A DNA stretch of 38,049 nucleotides from CAZSNT01 sp964607765 (GTDB lineage: Bacteria; Verrucomicrobiota; Lentisphaeria; Oligosphaerales; JABHEG01): contig CAZSNT010000100.1 in NCBI GenBank assembly GCA_964607765.1, forward strand, positions 1-38,049. Direction: 5' to 3'. Positions 7,873 through 15,933 of this stretch are shown in pieces. A program made the translations under genes and the position numbers. Numbering within the stretch: the first letter of the stretch is position 1; each line of letters opens with the position of its first letter. The notes beneath the pieces are model-generated. The model saw only the letters and a list, made by a program, of their open reading frames with translations, did no database searches and had not been told where the DNA came from.

Positions 7873-8643
7873 ATGTCGAGTTTGCCCCTTCCAGCCCGCA
7901 AGCGCGCGTCCGCGTTCACGCTCATCGAGCTGCTCGTGGTCATTGCGATCATCGCGATTCTGGCGAGTATGCTGATGCCGGCATTGAGCCAGGCCAAGGC
8001 GCGGGCGTCGGCCATCCAGTGTGTGGGCAATCAGAAGCAGCTTGGCGTGTACGTCCGGCTCTTTGCGAACGACCGTGACGACATGTGGCCGCGGCACACG
8101 CGTGACGCGGAATGGGGCAACCGGTGGTACGGCCAGTTGAGGCCCTACACGAACTGTGGCGACCAATACACCTGGCCCGGCTACCGCTGCCCCTCGAAGG
8201 ATCGGCTGCCGCTGCCCTGGTACGACGCCATGTACGCCATGAACGGGGAGATATCGTGTCAGGACAATCCGGCCGGCAAAGTGTTTGTCAAGGCGTGGGC
8301 GTGGCAGCGTTTCACGCAGGTCCTCTCGCCTGCGCACCTGGTGATGTGGAGCGAGGGCCGCGGCGCCGGGTTCCACTGGCGGCGCTACGGCAGGATGCAG
8401 AACATTGGTCCCGACATTGACGCTCTGCGCTACGCTTACAGCGGGTACACACGCTCGGACGGTGTCCAGCCAGTGCATAATGGCACGGCGAATTACCTGC
8501 ACGCAGACGGGCACTGCAGCTCGATTCGAGCCGGCAAGTGGGCGAACGGGACGGCGTTCACGACCCACGCCACGCTCTATTTCCACCCGACGCAAGTGGC
8601 GATGGAACGCCCGCCGGGCCCGCCGTCGCGCATGACGTGGTGA
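7873..8643 (+). CDS. Pseudopilin with prepilin N-terminus and H-X9-DG motif
   Basis: A 256-residue protein with a type II secretion/type IV pilin leader. A short basic leader ends at Ala14, followed by FTLIELLVVIAIIAILASML, with the essential Glu at mature position 5. The -1 residue is Ala rather than the usual Gly. The C-terminal part contains H202, nine residues, then DG at 212-213, the H-X9-DG signature of a pseudopilin family expanded in Planctomycetes and Lentisphaerae. An AGGAGG ribosome site lies 9 bases before the ATG. These proteins are exported and processed by prepilin peptidase; their exact role is unknown, but they often sit beside catabolic genes. It is divergent from an AraC regulator and upstream of the long saccharide operon. 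Confidence 0.92.
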   Translation: MSSLPLPARKRASAFTLIELLVVIAIIAILASMLMPALSQAKARASAIQCVGNQKQLGVYVRLFANDRDDMWPRHTRDAEWGNRWYGQLRPYTNCGDQYTWPGYRCPSKDRLPLPWYDAMYAMNGEISCQDNPAGKVFVKAWAWQRFTQVLSPAHLVMWSEGRGAGFHWRRYGRMQNIGPDIDALRYAYSGYTRSDGVQPVHNGTANYLHADGHCSSIRAGKWANGTAFTTHATLYFHPTQVAMERPPGPPSRMTW

Positions 8644-8889
8644 TGTCACCGCAACCGCATCCATGCTGATGGGGTTCACCCATTGAGGCGGGAGTTCTGG
8701 AGACGCCGGTTCCGCATTACGGTCAGCCCTATGCCTTGGCGGCGCCGGTTCTCCGTGACCGGCCAGGATGGCGCGCACGTTGGCCGGTCTGAGGGGCTTC
8801 CAGGGCCGCTGGTCAGCGGCAAGCCAGCCGATCTTCGACCGGTCGCCCCCCTTTTCATCAACCCGTCCATGAACTCGGTTGGCCGAAGG
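8644..8889. other. Intergenic stretch, no supported gene
   Basis: This region separates the pseudopilin from the operator and promoter of the long operon. Short frames cross it on both strands (for example minus strand 8676-8897), but none has a recognisable domain or ribosome site. Two similar words, ACGCCGGTTCCGCATTACGG and GCGCCGGTTCTCCGTGACCGG, lie about 40 bases apart. It could be decayed coding sequence, but I cannot name a parent. Confidence 0.4.
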
Positions 8890-8919
8890 GGTATCATACA
8901 GTTTCATAACTGTTGTACC
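8890..8919 (+). promoter_or_regulatory. Palindromic operator and -10 box of the SGNH operon
   Basis: ACAGTT-TCAT-AACTGT (8898-8913) is a perfect 6+6 inverted repeat. It is flanked by GGTA (8890) and TACC (8916), which extend it imperfectly to about 30 bp. TATCAT at 8892-8897 resembles a -10 box; no good -35 box is visible. A protein on the palindrome would cover the expected start of transcription, so repression is the likely mode. The first gene starts 20 bases downstream of the right flank. Confidence 0.5.
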
Positions 8920-8939
8920 GAGATTGAGAGAGGATGCCG

Positions 8940-10478
8940 ATGAGAATGCTCAAGCACATTGTTCCGGCAGTTGCATTCACGATCACCTTGACACAGGGAG
9001 CTGAGTCGATGGAGAAAGGGCTGACTCCGGAAGCGGTTGTGAAGATCGGTCTGATCGGCGATTCCACGGTCGCGCAGCAGTCCGGGTGGGGACCGGCCTT
9101 TGCCAGCCGATTCAATGACCAGGTCCAGGTCCTTAACCATGCTGTCAACGGGGCGACGCTCCAGTCCCTGTCCAACAGACTCGATGCTCTGGTTAAACAC
9201 CAGCCCGATTACGTCTTAATCCAGTTTGGGCACAACGATCAGAAACGGTACGACACGAACGGATACAGCGCCCGGCTCAGGTCATACGTGGAACGGATCC
9301 GAAAGGCGGGAGGGAAACCGATTATTCTAAGCTCGGTGACTCGCCGCACGTTTAGCCAGGACGGCAAGATCGTGTCCCGCCTGGTCAAGTCCAAACAGTT
9401 CACATTCAAGGCCAATTTGACCGCGTACGCGCAAGCGGCTCAGGCCGTTGCCGCGGAACTGAGAGTGCCATTCATCGACCTGCATACCATCAGCGTTGCG
9501 CACCACAACAAGATCGGCCCCGAAGCGAGTATGGCCTACAATTTCAAAGAAGGTGACTTGACCCATTTCAACGGGAAGGGCGGACAGGCCGTCACGGACT
9601 TGATCCTCCCGGAACTCAAGCGAGTGGCCCCCGAACTCACAACCCATCTGCTCACGGGCAAGGCTGAGGACGCAGCCGGTCCGGGAACGGAGACCGCGAC
9701 CACCAACAGACCTGCAGGAGAGAGTATGAAGGAAGTGCACGTCAACCCGACTGAGCAGAAAGCGTTCGAACAGGCGTCCAGCGGCAACTGGCAGGAGGTC
9801 TTCGCCGACCCCTGCACCGACGACTGGCATGAGAAGTGGTTCCTCGACGGCGAGATCGGCACGGTCACAAGCGGCCCCACCGGCATGGAGCTGACCGCCG
9901 GCCCCGAGTTCAGGAACGACGCCCACCACATGGTGCTCTGGACGAAGGAGAGCTTCGAGGGCGACCTGAAGATCGAGTACGACTACACGCGGCTCGACAA
10001 CGAGAAGCGCTGCGTCACCATTCTCTACATCCAGGCCACCGGCAGCGGCGAAGGGCCTTATGCCAAGGACATCTCGGAGTGGAATGAGCTGCGCCGGGTG
10101 CCGTCGATGAAGACCTACTTCAACAACATGAACACGTACCACATCAGTTATGCCGCCTTCCCGAACTTCGGCGACGACCGGACCTCCTATATCCGCGGAC
10201 GACGGTACATGCCGAACAAGACGGGCCTAAGAGGCACCGATCTCGACCCGGACTACTTCCCCGAAGGCCTGTTCGCCACGGGGATTGAGCACCGTGTCAC
10301 GGTCATCAAGAAAGACCGCGACTTGTACATGCGTGTCGAGAATCCCGATGGGGTCAGCTACTTCCACATGACCAACCCCGAACTGCCCGTCATCACGGAG
10401 GGTCGCATCGGCCTGCGTCATATGTTCACCCGTTCGGCGCGCTACAGGAACATCCGGATCGCCGCCGCGCAAGACTGA
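8940..10478 (+). CDS. SGNH acetylesterase fused to a DUF1961-type domain
   Basis: A 512-residue exported fusion. The ATG at 8940 is chosen over the one at 8934 because GAGAGAGG abuts the earlier codon but stands 6 bases before the later one. Residues 1-20 form a signal peptide. Residues 35-235 are an SGNH hydrolase of the rhamnogalacturonan acetylesterase type. It has IGDST with nucleophile Ser42, an NGAT block near 70, FGHND (96-100), and DLTHFN with the Asp206-x-x-His209 pair. An Ala/Gly/Thr-rich linker (about 240-265) leads to a second domain (about 283-510) that I recognise as DUF1961, a concanavalin-like beta-sandwich associated with polysaccharide-active proteins. The likely role is deacetylating a glycan held by the second domain. 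It heads the long operon, 11 bases before the next gene. Confidence 0.85.
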   Translation: MRMLKHIVPAVAFTITLTQGAESMEKGLTPEAVVKIGLIGDSTVAQQSGWGPAFASRFNDQVQVLNHAVNGATLQSLSNRLDALVKHQPDYVLIQFGHNDQKRYDTNGYSARLRSYVERIRKAGGKPIILSSVTRRTFSQDGKIVSRLVKSKQFTFKANLTAYAQAAQAVAAELRVPFIDLHTISVAHHNKIGPEASMAYNFKEGDLTHFNGKGGQAVTDLILPELKRVAPELTTHLLTGKAEDAAGPGTETATTNRPAGESMKEVHVNPTEQKAFEQASSGNWQEVFADPCTDDWHEKWFLDGEIGTVTSGPTGMELTAGPEFRNDAHHMVLWTKESFEGDLKIEYDYTRLDNEKRCVTILYIQATGSGEGPYAKDISEWNELRRVPSMKTYFNNMNTYHISYAAFPNFGDDRTSYIRGRRYMPNKTGLRGTDLDPDYFPEGLFATGIEHRVTVIKKDRDLYMRVENPDGVSYFHMTNPELPVITEGRIGLRHMFTRSARYRNIRIAAAQD

Positions 10479-10489
10479 CAGTCAATCGC

Positions 10490-12412
10490 ATGACAATCGA
10501 ACCCGCAGGCTCATTCGCAGGATTACTGATGACCGCCGTGTGTGTGTGCAGCTGGCAGGCCGTCGCTGGGGATCCGACTGGGGAACAGACGATGGCAAGA
10601 CACATGGCATTGCGCAGTGACCAGATTGCCGAGATACGCGCGGTGACGCAGCGACACCGACGTGAGTTCTTCTCCAGGGACCGCGGCAAGCCGTTAGTGC
10701 GCACAGAGATCAAGAGGAACTGGCGGAATCGGGGCGATTTCACCCGTCGCTACGCCCAGTCAATTGCTCTCTTTGCCATGCGTGCCTGCGAACTCAACGA
10801 GCAGCTTGATGATGCGAATTCCGCGCTGCTGGAGCTGTGTCAGTACCACCTCGAACGTCCTCAGACCTTCCTGGAAAAGCACAGCTTCCCAAGTGTGTGC
10901 GATGCGCTGGCACGCCTCTACATCTTCTACGGGCCGCGTGGAACGAAGACGGTGGGCCGACTCTCCACCGAAACCAGTGCGGTACTGGAACGGACTATGT
11001 GGAAGTGGGCCAACGAGAAGGCAGACCTCAACGCCGCCGAACTCGAGAAGTCACAAACCTGGTGGATCGAGAACTCTGAGAACCATCACGCGCAGCATTT
11101 CACCACCTGCTGGGCGTTCTCCGGGATTCTCAGAAACGTACCTGACTATCGAGACAGACCGTTCAAGGACGGCCATACGCCAGCGGAGCACTATGGCGCG
11201 TGGACAGCGTACCTGAGAGAGTACCTGCGCCAACGGGCGTGTAAGGGCACCTTTGTAGAGATCGACTCTCCCTCCTACGCCACCGCCACGCTGAAGAGCA
11301 TGCTCAGCTTCTACGATTTCAGTGACGATCCCGTATTGAAGAGGCGGGCAGGCCAGTTTCTGGAGCTCTATTGGGTGCTCTGGGCCGAAGAGCAGATCGA
11401 TGGCGTCACGGGGGGTGCCCAGACCCGCTGCTATGCGGACAGAGCAGCTCGAGGCGGGAGCTTCCTACGCCATGCTGCCCGGTATGTCATCGGCGCCGGA
11501 GCCCCCGACTTTGTTCACTGTTCCATGCTGCCCTACGTGACCACCACCTGGCGCGTACCGGATATTGTCCTTCAGATTGCCGTGACCCGAACGGGGGCTG
11601 AGCCTTACGAGATCAGGCAACGCCGCATGGGATTGGCCGAGAAGGGATACCACCGGCCGACGCATTACCGCCTGAGAACCGACTTTGGCGGTCTCCTACG
11701 CTACATCTACTGCACGCCCGATTTCATCATGGGATCACTCATCACCGAAGCGCGCCCGACGGAGGACTGGGCCGCCATCAGCAGCCAAAACCGCTGGTCT
11801 GGGGTCATTTTCGCCGGTGATCCGGATGCCCGGGTCTACCCGGCCCCGTACAATGCGGAAGGCAAATCCATCCTGAATGGGTTCTGGTCCGTGCAGTCCA
11901 AGGGAACGATGATCTCTCAGCAGTTGGCTCCCGGGACAGCCGGCTGGCGCGTGTTCTTCTCCACTGCCGGGTTGTCTGAGCCGATCCGGCGCGCGTCGTG
12001 GGTATTCGCCGAGGCAAAAGACGCCTATGTCGGGGTTCGTGTACTGGAGGGAGACACTTCCTTTGAGCAGAGCCGTTTCGGGCGCTGGCTGGTATGCGAC
12101 AATGTGATGAGTCCCGTCGTCATCGAAGTGGGGCGGAAATCGGATCATGGGGATTTCTCCGCTTTCCAGGCGGCGGCGATAGCGCAAGCGCTGACCTTCG
12201 AAAACTCCGTGCTCACCTGTCAAACGCTGGGTGGTGACACGCTCACGTTCTTTGCCGACCAGGCGCGTCTGCCGCAGACCAATGGTACAGCCGTCGATCT
12301 GGCACCCGAAAGGGTCTACGACAGCCCGTTCGTACAGTCGGAATGGGACAGCGGCGTGGTGACGATTCAGTGCGGAAAGGAAAGGCGCATCCTTGATTTC
12401 AATGAGGAATAG
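10490..12412 (+). CDS. Toroid-like exported protein 1, possible polysaccharide lyase or hydrolase
   Basis: A 640-residue protein of no family I can name. Helix-rich residues 40-340 look like an incomplete alpha/alpha toroid. They carry WWIENSENHH (191-200), reminiscent of the Asn-His active-site motif of alginate and heparin lyases, and DSPSY near 260. The C-terminal half is beta-rich and includes SSQNRWSGVIFAGDPDARVY. It shares this order and motifs with the gene at 20603, so the two are paralogs. A hydrophobic N-terminus (residues 8-27) suggests export, though the positive charge normal for a signal peptide is missing. An alternative ATG at 10529 has a better AGGA site. It lies 11 bases after the SGNH gene in one operon. 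Confidence 0.7.
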   Translation: MTIEPAGSFAGLLMTAVCVCSWQAVAGDPTGEQTMARHMALRSDQIAEIRAVTQRHRREFFSRDRGKPLVRTEIKRNWRNRGDFTRRYAQSIALFAMRACELNEQLDDANSALLELCQYHLERPQTFLEKHSFPSVCDALARLYIFYGPRGTKTVGRLSTETSAVLERTMWKWANEKADLNAAELEKSQTWWIENSENHHAQHFTTCWAFSGILRNVPDYRDRPFKDGHTPAEHYGAWTAYLREYLRQRACKGTFVEIDSPSYATATLKSMLSFYDFSDDPVLKRRAGQFLELYWVLWAEEQIDGVTGGAQTRCYADRAARGGSFLRHAARYVIGAGAPDFVHCSMLPYVTTTWRVPDIVLQIAVTRTGAEPYEIRQRRMGLAEKGYHRPTHYRLRTDFGGLLRYIYCTPDFIMGSLITEARPTEDWAAISSQNRWSGVIFAGDPDARVYPAPYNAEGKSILNGFWSVQSKGTMISQQLAPGTAGWRVFFSTAGLSEPIRRASWVFAEAKDAYVGVRVLEGDTSFEQSRFGRWLVCDNVMSPVVIEVGRKSDHGDFSAFQAAAIAQALTFENSVLTCQTLGGDTLTFFADQARLPQTNGTAVDLAPERVYDSPFVQSEWDSGVVTIQCGKERRILDFNEE

Positions 12413-12465
12413 CATGATTCCGGAAGCTCCCGACCTGGTGACCCGAAGTGTGCTGGAAAGGGCTC

Positions 12466-12597
12466 ATGAGAATGACACGGGTAGTAGCGCTTATCGCGAC
12501 TGCCCTGGCTGCAACCTGTTCCACGGTTATTGATCGAGATGCTCACCGCAAAACGGAAGAGCGGCGTGGAGCATCCGACGAAGCGAGGACGGCATGA
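12466..12597 (+). CDS. 43-residue ORF with signal-peptide-like N-terminus, coupled to PHP gene
   Basis: A small ORF encodes MRMTRVVALIATALAATCS followed by a charged, hydrophilic tail rich in Arg and Glu. GGAAAGG sits 5 bases before its ATG. Its TGA overlaps the start codon of the PHP gene (ATGA at 12594-12597), so translation of the two could be coupled. The start resembles a Sec signal peptide with a Cys, although the lipobox is poor. It may be a leader peptide, a small exported protein, or the detached signal peptide of a former longer gene. No homolog is recognised. Confidence 0.4.
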   Translation: MRMTRVVALIATALAATCSTVIDRDAHRKTEERRGASDEARTA

Positions 12598-14897
12598 GTG
12601 AGTCAATCCTGAACGGCTTCAGTGCTTGTATCGGTGTCTGCGACGCCGGCTGGTACGGCGGGGCGCTTGTCCTCGACGGCAGGGACAAGGAGTTCGTCAA
12701 GGTCCCGGGGGAGCTTTCGTATGAACAACGGGCGGCTCACGCGCGGCGTTGGTCGGAGCTGACATGCAATCCGCGACGCGAGATTGCGCTGGTCCTGCCC
12801 GATGGCGACGGCATGGTGTCACGCTGCATCGCCTCGGCAGAACGGCTGGAAGGGCCGGCCGCGCCGCGCGAGCCGGTGGCCGGGCCGACGCTGGTTTGGA
12901 TTGAGCGGCGGGGGCGCCAGTGGCACCTGGTCCTGTTCGAGGACACCGAGGTCCGGACGATCCTGTACCGGAACACCGTCTTTCGCTGCCCCAGAGTCGC
13001 GCGGACCAAGCAGGGCCTGTTGTTTGCTTTCGAGAGCGACACCGGGCCGCACACGACGCAGGTTGAGATCGTTGATCAGCAGGGGACGACACTGTACCGT
13101 GCGGCCGGGCGCGAGCCGATTCTGCGCGCGGCCGGCGATGGGGTTGTGCTCGGCTTCGAGCAGTCTTCACCTGATGACGTTGCCTTGAAGCTGACCTTCT
13201 TCGGTGATGTCGGCGCAGGGGCGCCCGAGCAGACACTGGAGCTGACGGAGGGCGACTACCTGCTCTGTGGTGACATCGCCTGGTCGGAGCAGGAGAAGGC
13301 GCTGTTCATTGCGGCCGAGAGCACGCCCCGGTTCGGTTACAGTTGCCAGATCGGGCTGCATCGCACCATTCACACCTGGCGCTGGGCGCCGGGGGAGGAT
13401 GCGGTTGCACTCGGCGCCTTGCCGGTCGAGCAGCGTGCCATGGGCTCGATCGGCGCGGAGAACCTGACGCCGATCAAGCCGTTCGTTCTCGTCGAGGATG
13501 GTCAGCCGGTTATCGGATTCAAGCAGCACCGCTATACGGGGTTCCGTGCGTTCGGCTGGGACCTGTTCTGGTGCCGGCGGCGAGGGGGAGTGTGGACGGA
13601 GCCGGTCCGGATTTCGCCGGAGACCACCACGTCCGACTCCACGTTCGGGCTGGTCTGCCACGACGGCACCTACGTCGGCTTGTTCCCGTCACATGAGAAC
13701 GAGGGCGGGAAAGGCTCGAAGCAGAGCGAGGATCACCGAGTGGACTTGGTGACGTTCGGCCCGGATTACGGGCTGGACCGATTCGAAGTGCAGGACGACA
13801 AGAAGGCCGAATACCGGCTTCCGCCTGCTTGCAAGGATGTGGCGCCCGAGCCGGAACCGCTTGCCGCCCCCTACGAGGGACGGCAGCTGATCTGGGGTGA
13901 CCTGCATATTCACTCGATCTACTCCAGGTGCGTGGCAGCCGTCGATGGCGGTCCGCGCGAGAACATCCGCTTTGCCCGCGAAGTGCTCGGGTGCCGGGTC
14001 TTTGCCATCACGGAACACACACCGCAAACGACGGGCATTGAGAGCACCTGGCTGTATGACCAGCTCGAGTCCACGGCCGGAGCGGACAACGTCATTCTCT
14101 ACGCCACCGAACCGGGGATTGCCCGAACGCGGCACATGAACCTGTACAGCAGGGACCGGGCGACCTTCGAGAAGCTGGAGCGTATCCTGATTGCGCACGC
14201 CAAACGCTACCCGGAGGCGCTGCGACAAGTGCGTGAGGAGCTGCCGCACGACTCGGTTTTCGTCATGCGGCACGTCCATGGTCGCGCCATCCCCGACGAG
14301 CAGATCCCGCAGCATTTCGATCCGCACTTCGAGGTCGCCATGGAGGCGATGCAGGGGCGCGGCAATGCGATGCTGGGAGAAGTCGAGGGCTCGTCGCGCT
14401 TCCCGAACTCGTTCCTGGACGCAGGCTGCAAGGTGGGGCTGGTCGGCGGCACCGACCACTTCCGCGAGTGGGCGCCGAACCACTTCGCGCTGACCGGGTT
14501 CTGGGTAAAAGAGGTCAGCGCCGACGGTGTCTGCGAAGCGATCCGCAACCGCTACACCTTCGCGATGTCCGATTCGCGGGTCGCCATGCTGACTCGGTGC
14601 AAGGGCGCGCCCATGGGCGAGACCGTGACGTTGGCGCCGGACGAGCCCTTGCGGGTGAGTGTGCAAGTGAGTTGCGGTCACACCATCAGGCGCGTCACGT
14701 TGATGCGGGACGGCGAACTGCTGCCGTGGACGGACGTGGGATCGACGACCGCCGCGTTGGACCTCGTGGACGAAGCTATTCCCGCCGGGACGCACTGGGT
14801 TGTGGTGACGGTCGAGGTCGATACCGGCCACGGGCCCGGCAACACCGGCATCTGCCACGCGTCGCCGTACTTTGTGTGGAAAGAGAGAGGCGAATGA
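12594..14897 (+). CDS. PHP-domain metal-dependent protein with N-terminal propeller-like region
   Basis: A 767-residue protein without a signal peptide. Residues 1-400 are rich in repeated WxR/beta-strand blocks and look like a beta-propeller-type region (inferred). Residues 430-690 form a PHP (polymerase and histidinol phosphatase) domain. GDLHIHSIYS (435-444) is motif 1, ITEHTP (472-477) is motif 2, followed by VMRHVHGR and GGTDHF, all supplying metal-binding His and Asp. The tail is a small Ig-like beta domain. The arrangement resembles DUF3604 proteins. PHP enzymes are usually phosphoesterases or hydrolases; the substrate here is unknown. The start overlaps the 43-residue ORF and the stop overlaps the next oxidoreductase by ATGA, so it is translationally coupled on both sides. 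Confidence 0.82.
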   Translation: MSESILNGFSACIGVCDAGWYGGALVLDGRDKEFVKVPGELSYEQRAAHARRWSELTCNPRREIALVLPDGDGMVSRCIASAERLEGPAAPREPVAGPTLVWIERRGRQWHLVLFEDTEVRTILYRNTVFRCPRVARTKQGLLFAFESDTGPHTTQVEIVDQQGTTLYRAAGREPILRAAGDGVVLGFEQSSPDDVALKLTFFGDVGAGAPEQTLELTEGDYLLCGDIAWSEQEKALFIAAESTPRFGYSCQIGLHRTIHTWRWAPGEDAVALGALPVEQRAMGSIGAENLTPIKPFVLVEDGQPVIGFKQHRYTGFRAFGWDLFWCRRRGGVWTEPVRISPETTTSDSTFGLVCHDGTYVGLFPSHENEGGKGSKQSEDHRVDLVTFGPDYGLDRFEVQDDKKAEYRLPPACKDVAPEPEPLAAPYEGRQLIWGDLHIHSIYSRCVAAVDGGPRENIRFAREVLGCRVFAITEHTPQTTGIESTWLYDQLESTAGADNVILYATEPGIARTRHMNLYSRDRATFEKLERILIAHAKRYPEALRQVREELPHDSVFVMRHVHGRAIPDEQIPQHFDPHFEVAMEAMQGRGNAMLGEVEGSSRFPNSFLDAGCKVGLVGGTDHFREWAPNHFALTGFWVKEVSADGVCEAIRNRYTFAMSDSRVAMLTRCKGAPMGETVTLAPDEPLRVSVQVSCGHTIRRVTLMRDGELLPWTDVGSTTAALDLVDEAIPAGTHWVVVTVEVDTGHGPGNTGICHASPYFVWKERGE

Positions 14898-15886
14898 AAG
14901 AGATCGTTATCATTGGTGCCAGCGGACACTGGCCTTACGCGATCAAGGGACTCGAAGCCTACCCCGATGCCCGGCTTGTGGGCATCGCCCCAGGTGTTTC
15001 CGAGGAGTTGGAGAAGGCGAAGAGTACCTTCAGAGCCCAACTCTCGGAAGGCGTGCCGTTGTTCGAGGACTGGCAAGCCATGCTGGCCGAACTGGCCCCG
15101 GATGTGGCGGTGGTCAATCCCTATTTCTATCTCAACGGGCCGATCACCATCGACTGCCTGGCGCGGGGCGTCCATTGCTACACCGAGAAGCCTCTCACCG
15201 TCGACCGCGATGAACTGGGGAGGATCCAGGAACTGGTCTGTGCACAGAATCTGAAGCTCTCAACCATGCTTGCCTCCCGCTATCATCCCGCCTTCTATGC
15301 CGCTGTGTGTGCCGTGCGGGACGGCCGCATCGGGACGCCGATCCAGATCACCGCTCAGAAATCCTACAAGTCCGGTCCGAAACCGGAGTGGCAACACACC
15401 CGCAGGCAATTCGGCGGGTTGATCAGCTGGGTGGGGTCCCATGCGCTGGACTGGATCAACTGGGTCACCGATAACGGCGTCGGCGAGATCATGGCTCTGG
15501 AAACCACGCAGGACAACCACGGGAACGGCGAGATGGAATCCAGCAGCATCGTCCTGATGCGTCTCGAAAACGGCGGTCAGGCCACGGCCAACATCGACTA
15601 CCTGCGTCCGGCCGGCGCGGCATCCCACGGCGATGACCGTCTCCGCGTCGCGGGCATTGACGGGGTGGTGGAAGTGATGAACGGCCAAGCGACGTTGATC
15701 ACGCACGACAACGGCGAGGAGGCCCTGCCGCTGGAGGAGCCGCTGGCGATGTTCGCCGAGTTCCTGAAGAGCATCGATGAGGACCCCCATCCGTACCGGC
15801 AGTCGCTGGACGATGTCTACGCCCTTACCGATGTCTGCATCCGCGCGCAGGCGGCCGCGGACAGCCGCTCTCATCGCGGCCCGTGA
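14894..15886 (+). CDS. Gfo/Idh/MocA family oxidoreductase
   Basis: A 330-residue NAD(P)-dependent oxidoreductase, cytoplasmic. The ATG at 14894 overlaps the PHP stop and has GAGAGAGG just upstream. A longer frame to 14468 only shadows the PHP gene. The Rossmann fold opens VIIGASGHW (5-13), with ASGHW replacing the usual glycine loop. The EKP motif is at 98-100, and SWVGSHALDWINW (178-190) gives the His and Asp of the substrate site. It is somewhat shorter than average but complete. The likely role is oxidation or reduction of a sugar hydroxyl produced by the surrounding exported enzymes; the exact sugar is unknown. Confidence 0.92.
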   Translation: MKEIVIIGASGHWPYAIKGLEAYPDARLVGIAPGVSEELEKAKSTFRAQLSEGVPLFEDWQAMLAELAPDVAVVNPYFYLNGPITIDCLARGVHCYTEKPLTVDRDELGRIQELVCAQNLKLSTMLASRYHPAFYAAVCAVRDGRIGTPIQITAQKSYKSGPKPEWQHTRRQFGGLISWVGSHALDWINWVTDNGVGEIMALETTQDNHGNGEMESSSIVLMRLENGGQATANIDYLRPAGAASHGDDRLRVAGIDGVVEVMNGQATLITHDNGEEALPLEEPLAMFAEFLKSIDEDPHPYRQSLDDVYALTDVCIRAQAAADSRSHRGP

Positions 15887-15933
15887 CTAAGGCTGTTCTC
15901 ATGGCTCCAGAAGAACGGAAAGGAAGACAACGA

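Noticed and set aside
7795..8907. 370-codon minus-strand frame covering the pseudopilin and the gap after it
   Set aside because: No recognisable family; the plus-strand pseudopilin has a leader, the H-X9-DG motif and AGGAGG. The part in the gap could be decayed coding sequence but has no named parent.
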